Assembly (NCBI GenBank): GCA_964195005.1
Contig: CAXMOO010000111.1
Coordinates: forward strand, 1 to 5,909
Direction of reading: 5' to 3'
Length of the DNA stretch: 5,909 nucleotides
Origin: JAUXLW01 sp964195005
Lineage (GTDB): Bacteria; Actinomycetota; Acidimicrobiia; Spongiisociales; SHLN01
Shown here: in pieces, positions 5,500 through 5,909 of the stretch
Layout: the number at the start of each line of letters is the position of its first letter
Numbering within the stretch: position 1 is the first letter of the stretch
Translations under genes and position numbers: made by a program
The notes under the pieces: generated by a model
Database searches by the model: none
Seen by the model: the letters and a program-made list of their open reading frames with translations, nothing else
Told to the model about the DNA's origin: nothing

Positions 5500-5604
5500 G
5501 GGAGCGCTCGGACGGCTCTGGCGCCCCGATACCTCCGATCCGATGCACCGGGCGGAGAAAGACGCTCCTCGGCACAAGACACCTGCCTACTCGTAAACGC
5601 GGAT

Positions 5605-5626
5605 GAGACCCGGAAGTCCGGGCCTC
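5605..5626 (-). terminator. Hairpin downstream of tRNA-Leu, weak terminator candidate
   Basis: On the minus strand GAGGCCCGG pairs with CCGGGTCTC (9 bp with one G-U) around the loop ACTT. It starts about 40 bases after the tRNA 3' end. There is no clear T run after it, so it may be a terminator of the less T-dependent kind or a processing structure. Confidence 0.4.
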
Positions 5627-5666
5627 TTGGCAGTTAGGTGCAGTCTGAGAGCACTCGGTGCAGTGG

Positions 5667-5751
<85 letters not shown>

Positions 5752-5763
5752 GTGGGGACCGAG

Positions 5764-5769
5764 ATTATA
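5764..5769 (-). promoter_or_regulatory. tRNA-Leu promoter -10 (TATAAT)
   Basis: A perfect consensus TATAAT on the minus strand ends 12 bases before the tRNA 5' end. The region 17 bases upstream (CAAGAG) is a poor -35. The hairpin-like GCCCC-GCT-GGGGC (5771-5783) lies in the spacer, as G/C-rich sequence often does near stable RNA promoters. Confidence 0.7.
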
Positions 5770-5909
5770 CGCCCCGCTGGGGCCAGCTCTTGCATGATCT
5801 CTGCGGCCTCTTCTGTCTCTAGGAGGCGGTACGTCACCCGGCGACGCGGCTCCATCTCTCAGCCCTAGGGATGTAGTGACTTCCCTCTTGAACCTGTGGC
5901 TCCTGGCTA

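Overview
The window is GC-rich and reads like a high-GC Gram-positive (actinobacterial-type) chromosome or metagenomic contig. Three things suggest this: the TPR array resembles those of actinobacterial LuxR/cyclase-type regulators, an alpha/beta-hydrolase is fused to a class III cyclase, and two genes have -10-like hexamers 8 nt from their start codons, as in leaderless transcripts. This assignment is inference.

Layout. Bases 1-44 are an exact copy of the anticodon-to-T-arm part of the intact tRNA-Leu(GAG) gene at the right end (5667-5751, minus). The two copies bracket about 5.7 kb, as when a mobile element inserts into a tRNA gene and restores its 3' part. No integrase lies between them. 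Inside are four parts: (i) a minus-strand TPR-AAA+ ATPase gene (2632-323); (ii) a 505-base divergent intergenic region packed with repeats, including a diverged copy of the left-end sequence; (iii) a plus-strand alpha/beta-hydrolase/adenylate-cyclase fusion gene (3138-4466); (iv) a convergent minus-strand arsenite-methyltransferase-like gene, arsM (5389-4574).

The most striking observation is in arsM. Its obvious reading frame stops at a TGA (4744-4742) exactly where the family has the arsenic-binding cysteine of the W-T-G-C-I-A-G motif. The frame stays open for 55 more codons that read as a normal ArsM C-terminus and end at TAG. A two-part hairpin starts at the first base after the TGA and has the size, spacing and loop G of a bacterial SECIS element. 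I read this as a probable selenocysteine-containing ArsM of 271 residues. A simple nonsense mutation is the main alternative.

The second theme is mobility. A 134-base gapless repeat (about 70% identical by my count) joins the left boundary to the middle of the window. It has a hairpin with one compensatory base-pair change, paired GAGGTG motifs, and a tRNA-Leu-like core. The window may therefore hold two related elements in tandem, one carrying the TPR-ATPase and one carrying the cyclase and arsM, both now without a recombinase.
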